A stretch of DNA of 45,262 nt from Candidatus Poribacteria bacterium (GTDB taxonomy: Bacteria > Poribacteria > WGA-4E > PCPOR2b), in the NCBI GenBank assembly GCA_022822785.1, contig JAJEAL010000067.1:1-45262 (forward strand), read 5' to 3'. Shown here in pieces: positions 42,139-45,262 of the stretch (within the stretch, counting starts at the first letter, position 1; the number at the start of each line of letters is the position of its first letter). A program made the position numbers and the translations under genes. The notes beneath the pieces were generated by a model. The model made no database searches. It was not told where the DNA came from and saw only the letters and a list, made by a program, of their open reading frames with translations.

Positions 42139-43032
42139 GTGCACACCCCGATTTCGATTGTTTTTGTTTTGTTGTCCGCATTCTTCCATGCCTTGTGGAA
42201 CTACTACGGCAAAGCTAGCCGTTCACCGCAGCTGTTCTTCTTCTGGATCGGGGTTTTTACAGCAGGCGTGGCAGCTTTTGCGTTCGCCCTGCGCCTGCCA
42301 ATCATCCCAAAATCGGTTTGGGGTTATATCGTTGGATCAAGTATCGTCCACTTTTTCTACTGGTTGTGCTTGAGCCACGCCTATATGTCTGGCGACATCT
42401 CTTATGTCTATCCAATTGCCCGATCTGCCCCCGGATTCATCCCCTTTTTCGCGTTCCTGCTCCTAGATGAACAGCTTTCGTTGCAGGGACTGACCGGTAT
42501 TTTTTCGATTGTATTTTCGATCTACCTACTTCAGCAGCGGGCTAGTGGACAGACATTCAGGGAATTGTTGCGGTACCTAAGACGACCGGATGCCGTTTGG
42601 GCGTTTTCAACGCTTGGTACGGTGATTGGATACTCGCTGATTGACAAGGCTGGAATGTCAGAATTTTATATGCATTCGACCCAACAACACGCTTGGCAAC
42701 CTGTCACCTACTATTTGACGGAAAGTGTGATTGGGATGATTTTTTATGGCGGCTATATCATGTGTTGCTTTCCGCTGCGGGAAATTATGGATACGGGGCA
42801 TCGCGAGTGGAAACCGATTATTGCTACAGGCATACTTTCGATGTTATCCTACACGATTATCTTATATGTGTATATGACCGAAAGTGTCAGTTATGTTGTT
42901 GCGCTTCGGCAGTGTTCTGTGATTTTCGCGGTGTTGCTCGGTAGGTATCTACTCAAGGAACCACAAACGAAATTGCGCTTTGCAGCAGCGACGGTGATGG
43001 TTATTGGGGTCTTTCTGATTTCGACAGCGTAA
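42139..43032 (+). CDS. DMT-superfamily permease (EamA-like)
   Basis: About 297 residues from a GTG at 42139 that begins VHTPISIVFVLLSAFFHALWNYYGK, the normal start of EamA proteins; a GTG at 42058 in the same frame adds 27 hydrophilic residues. GAAGGAGGAAG lies at about 42097-42107, too far from 42139, so the true start is unsure. Some ten hydrophobic spans in two halves are seen, ending with LLGRYLLKEPQTKLRFAAATVMVIG (the EamA repeat end). Export of a small metabolite is the likely role. Confidence 0.8.
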   Translation: MHTPISIVFVLLSAFFHALWNYYGKASRSPQLFFFWIGVFTAGVAAFAFALRLPIIPKSVWGYIVGSSIVHFFYWLCLSHAYMSGDISYVYPIARSAPGFIPFFAFLLLDEQLSLQGLTGIFSIVFSIYLLQQRASGQTFRELLRYLRRPDAVWAFSTLGTVIGYSLIDKAGMSEFYMHSTQQHAWQPVTYYLTESVIGMIFYGGYIMCCFPLREIMDTGHREWKPIIATGILSMLSYTIILYVYMTESVSYVVALRQCSVIFAVLLGRYLLKEPQTKLRFAAATVMVIGVFLISTA

Positions 43033-43043
43033 AGATGGAGAAC

Positions 43044-43982
43044 TCATATGCTAGGTTTCGTATGGCTTGTCCGGACTTCTCGTCTCATTTGCCATTTCGG
43101 GTCTGGTTGAGTTTTCCATCGATTGTGTGTCCAGAGCCACTGATCGGGATATTGTCGGATATATTTCTCAAGGATTTCCAAGAGATGCGCGGTATTGGTT
43201 TGTACGTCCCGCTCCAGATCGCCAGACCTTTCTAGGTCAATCGCCGGCGTGATGAGCACATGATGCCGGTCATCGGGTTGACGGATATCCATTGAAAAGA
43301 GGAGGGGGGCGCCCGTTTTGAGAGCAAGCGTTGCCGGTCCACGGACAGCGGAAGCAGGCTTTCCGAAGAAATCGACAAAAACGCCTTCCCGCCCGGCATT
43401 TTGATCCGCAAAAAATCCAACGGCATAATTTTCCTTAAGCGCACGAAGGGTTTCCCTGACTGCTCGCCTCCGTGTAATTAGTTTCAAACTCAAGCGCTCT
43501 CGATATTGAGAGACAAGCGTGTCCAAGTATCTGTTTTTGAGCGGAAACGCAATTGCCTTCGCCCGGTCCGGGATGAGTGCACCATAGACTAGAGAGAGGA
43601 GTTCCCAATTCCAGGAGTGGGGCAGAAACACGATGTCACCTTTACCCTGATCCAATGCACCTATCAAATGCTCCTTCCCCTCAACGGTGACCTCCTCCCA
43701 GATGTTGTCGAAAGTTAATTGGGGGAAACGGAAAAACTCGATAGCAGTTTTTCCTATCTGCCGGAAACTGCTCCGGCAAATCTGTGCACACTCATCAGCG
43801 GATATTTCACCCCCGAACGCGATATTCAGGTTCTCCAGGGCGATTCGACGGCGTTTTTTTAGGACACAATAAAGAAGATTTCCCAAACCGTTTCCTAGCA
43901 TCAGTGCATGCCGCTTGGGAAGGCAACGGACGGTTACCGCCAATATACGAATGACAAAGGTAGTAAGCCAATTAACAATCAA
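43044..43982 (-). CDS. Lipid A biosynthesis acyltransferase (LpxL/HtrB-like)
   Basis: 312 residues from a TTG at 43982. It has an N-terminal hydrophobic anchor (NWLTTFVIRILAVTVRCLP), then KKRRRIALENLNIAFG, the catalytic HX4E motif in LPHSWNWELL, FFADQNAGREGVFVDFFGKPA (second substrate motif) and the late WLWTHNRWK typical of the family. It adds a secondary acyl chain to a Kdo2-lipid A-like acceptor at the inner membrane. It converges on the DMT gene with 11 bases between stops. Confidence 0.9.
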   Translation of the reverse strand: MIVNWLTTFVIRILAVTVRCLPKRHALMLGNGLGNLLYCVLKKRRRIALENLNIAFGGEISADECAQICRSSFRQIGKTAIEFFRFPQLTFDNIWEEVTVEGKEHLIGALDQGKGDIVFLPHSWNWELLSLVYGALIPDRAKAIAFPLKNRYLDTLVSQYRERLSLKLITRRRAVRETLRALKENYAVGFFADQNAGREGVFVDFFGKPASAVRGPATLALKTGAPLLFSMDIRQPDDRHHVLITPAIDLERSGDLERDVQTNTAHLLEILEKYIRQYPDQWLWTHNRWKTQPDPKWQMRREVRTSHTKPSI

Positions 43983-44090
43983 GGTTATTACACATTAAGT
44001 TTTACTAAAGTTTGTACAATTTTTACGTGCAAAGAGGCAGAAAAGAGGTTATCCTTTCAGAAATCCATCACAATTTTGAAAGGAGCAATA

Positions 44091-45262
44091 ATGAGCCTCA
44101 TCTTCTGCCTCACCCATATTTTAACCGATTTTCGTCCGTTATTCAACCGTCAAAACTTCACCCTATTTTGCACCTTCATAGTCGGACTGATGACTCATCG
44201 CCACCGGGCAACGGTGACCGGTATCTATCAAGCGGTTCGTCCCAAAACGGGTTACGGCTCGCTAGTCAAGTTTTTGTCTCGTGGTAAATGGGACGCCGAT
44301 GCCGTCGCTCAACATCTGATTAAGCTGCTACAACAACAGGTTGATAGCTGGGTCTACGTTTACGACGAGACCCGAGCGGTAAAAACCGGACGAAAGCAAT
44401 TTGGACTTCACTTTTTCAGAAATCATCGCTACCGAAGGCGTAACACCAATCAATCGAAGTTTCACTTTGGTCATCAGTTTGGTGCGTTGGGGTTGCTTTG
44501 CACCACAGCCACCGAGACGATTCTGTTTCCCGTTTGGGTGAGGTTGATGTGTCCTCAATCCCGTCAAGATAACAGCGAGTCGGTGCTGAAGTGGATATGC
44601 TGTCAACTCCCGCGTGGACTGATTATCTTTGACCGGGGCTTCAATCGACGACAAGTGTTTCAATGTGTGCTAAAAGCGGGACATCATATCCTGTGTCGCG
44701 CCAAGTCCAATGCTGTTTTCTATCGTTTACCTGTAGTCGGTAAGCACCCCAAACGGGGACGACCCAAGACATATGGCAAACGCCTACATCTTAGGTATCT
44801 CCGGTATGCTACTATGGATATTGACAACAACAGGTATTCAGTGGCAGCTGTAGTCGTTCGGACGAAAATGTGTCCGAAACCGGTGCGCTTGGTGGTGACC
44901 CAAAAACGTCCAAAAAGAGCAAAACCGTTTCAATACTTCTGTGTCTACACCACCGACTTGACACTCGACGTCTGTCAGATAGTTCGGTATTACCGACAAA
45001 GGTGGTTGATTGAGACTGCCTTTCGGGACGTAAAGCAACACTTCGGATTTGATACCTATCGGGTCAAATCCAAAAAAAGCATCAATCGGTTCGTCCAACT
45101 CAGTTTCGTCGCAAGTTGTCTAACACAATGGGTATTCAACACGGACTCGGCTAGCGGCAGGTCGATACCCGTTGAAAAGGTGTGTCAGGAATTAGGCATT
45201 GATTGGTATCGACCCCCTAAATTGACACGCGGGTTGATGGTACAGTATCTGTCTGCCTTCAT
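44091..45262 (+). mobile_element. IS4-like DDE transposase (runs off the window)
   Basis: 390 codons visible without a stop. AAAGGAG lies 7 bases before the ATG. DDE residues: VYDETRAV (Asp92), IIFDRGFNRR (Asp181), and YYRQRWLIETAFRDVKQ (Glu308), which matches the YREK signature of IS4-type elements. It is intact as far as visible. The left end lies between the acyltransferase start and 44091; I could not fix it because the right end is outside. Confidence 0.88.

Noticed and set aside
1-45262. CRISPR arrays, rRNA and tRNA genes
   Set aside because: By eye I saw no regularly spaced direct repeats and no cloverleaf or rRNA-like segments in the gaps between genes. A tRNAscan or Infernal run would be needed to exclude small RNAs.

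Overview
The window looks like a chromosomal piece of an uncultivated Gram-negative bacterium of moderate GC content. A lauroyl/myristoyl-type lipid A acyltransferase, a DUF5916 outer-membrane barrel protein and UppP point to a cell with LPS and an outer membrane. The mix of phytanoyl-CoA dioxygenase-like oxygenases, Gfo/Idh/MocA dehydrogenases, DegT-type aminotransferases, SMP-30 proteins and an ECF sigma factor joined to a BNR beta-propeller resembles candidate phylum Poribacteria or a similar marine or sponge-associated lineage. That assignment rests on gene-content impression only.

Layout. 0-3.4 kb (+): the end of a probable CYTH protein, a CHAD domain split over two genes, a ROK sugar kinase and two unknown genes. 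3.4-8.9 kb: a minus-strand pair (sugar aminotransferase, then Gfo/Idh dehydrogenase) diverges from a plus-strand set (GH4 glycosidase, SMP-30 lactonase-like protein, TlpA-like thioredoxin). 8.9-12 kb (-): an ECF sigma/BNR propeller gene broken by a frameshift, with a 192-bp MITE-like element behind it. 12-18 kb: a second DegT aminotransferase, MsrP-like molybdoenzyme, PhyH oxygenase, CocE/NonD hydrolase and an MBL-fold protein. 18-28.7 kb: a long minus-strand run with two copies of an unusual modular protein (HTH-like repeats, an ADP-ribosyltransferase-like WHGTT domain and ~65-residue C-terminal repeats). Between and around them lie methyltransferases, a kinase-like protein, DUF5916, an Eis-like acetyltransferase, an anti-sigma/HTH fusion and a Nudix hydrolase. 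28.7-29.2 kb holds two gene fragments. 29.3-35.7 kb (+): RidA, beta-lactamase-like esterase, methyltransferase, NlpC/P60-like protein, SDR, class IV aminotransferase, MFS transporter and DUF5990. 36-39.8 kb (-): a second PhyH, a BMP-type binding protein, UppP and a zinc-ribbon protein. 40-40.7 kb: a 5'-truncated TnpB with its IS200/IS605 right end. 40.7-45.3 kb: rhodanese-MoeB with an in-frame UGA, a DMT permease, the lipid A acyltransferase and an IS4-like transposase running off the window.

Main points. (1) The rhodanese-MoeB gene is interrupted by a single UGA exactly where the family has its conserved Cys. The frame stays conserved afterwards and an 18-nt perfect stem-loop begins 14 nt downstream, so it reads as a selenoprotein with a bacterial SECIS. 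(2) The paired WHGTT proteins form a modular family I do not recognise and are the best candidate for an undescribed system. (3) Several genes (sigma/BNR, a VOC protein and its neighbour, MFS, methyltransferase, TnpB) are frameshifted or truncated, which suggests local gene decay or assembly errors.
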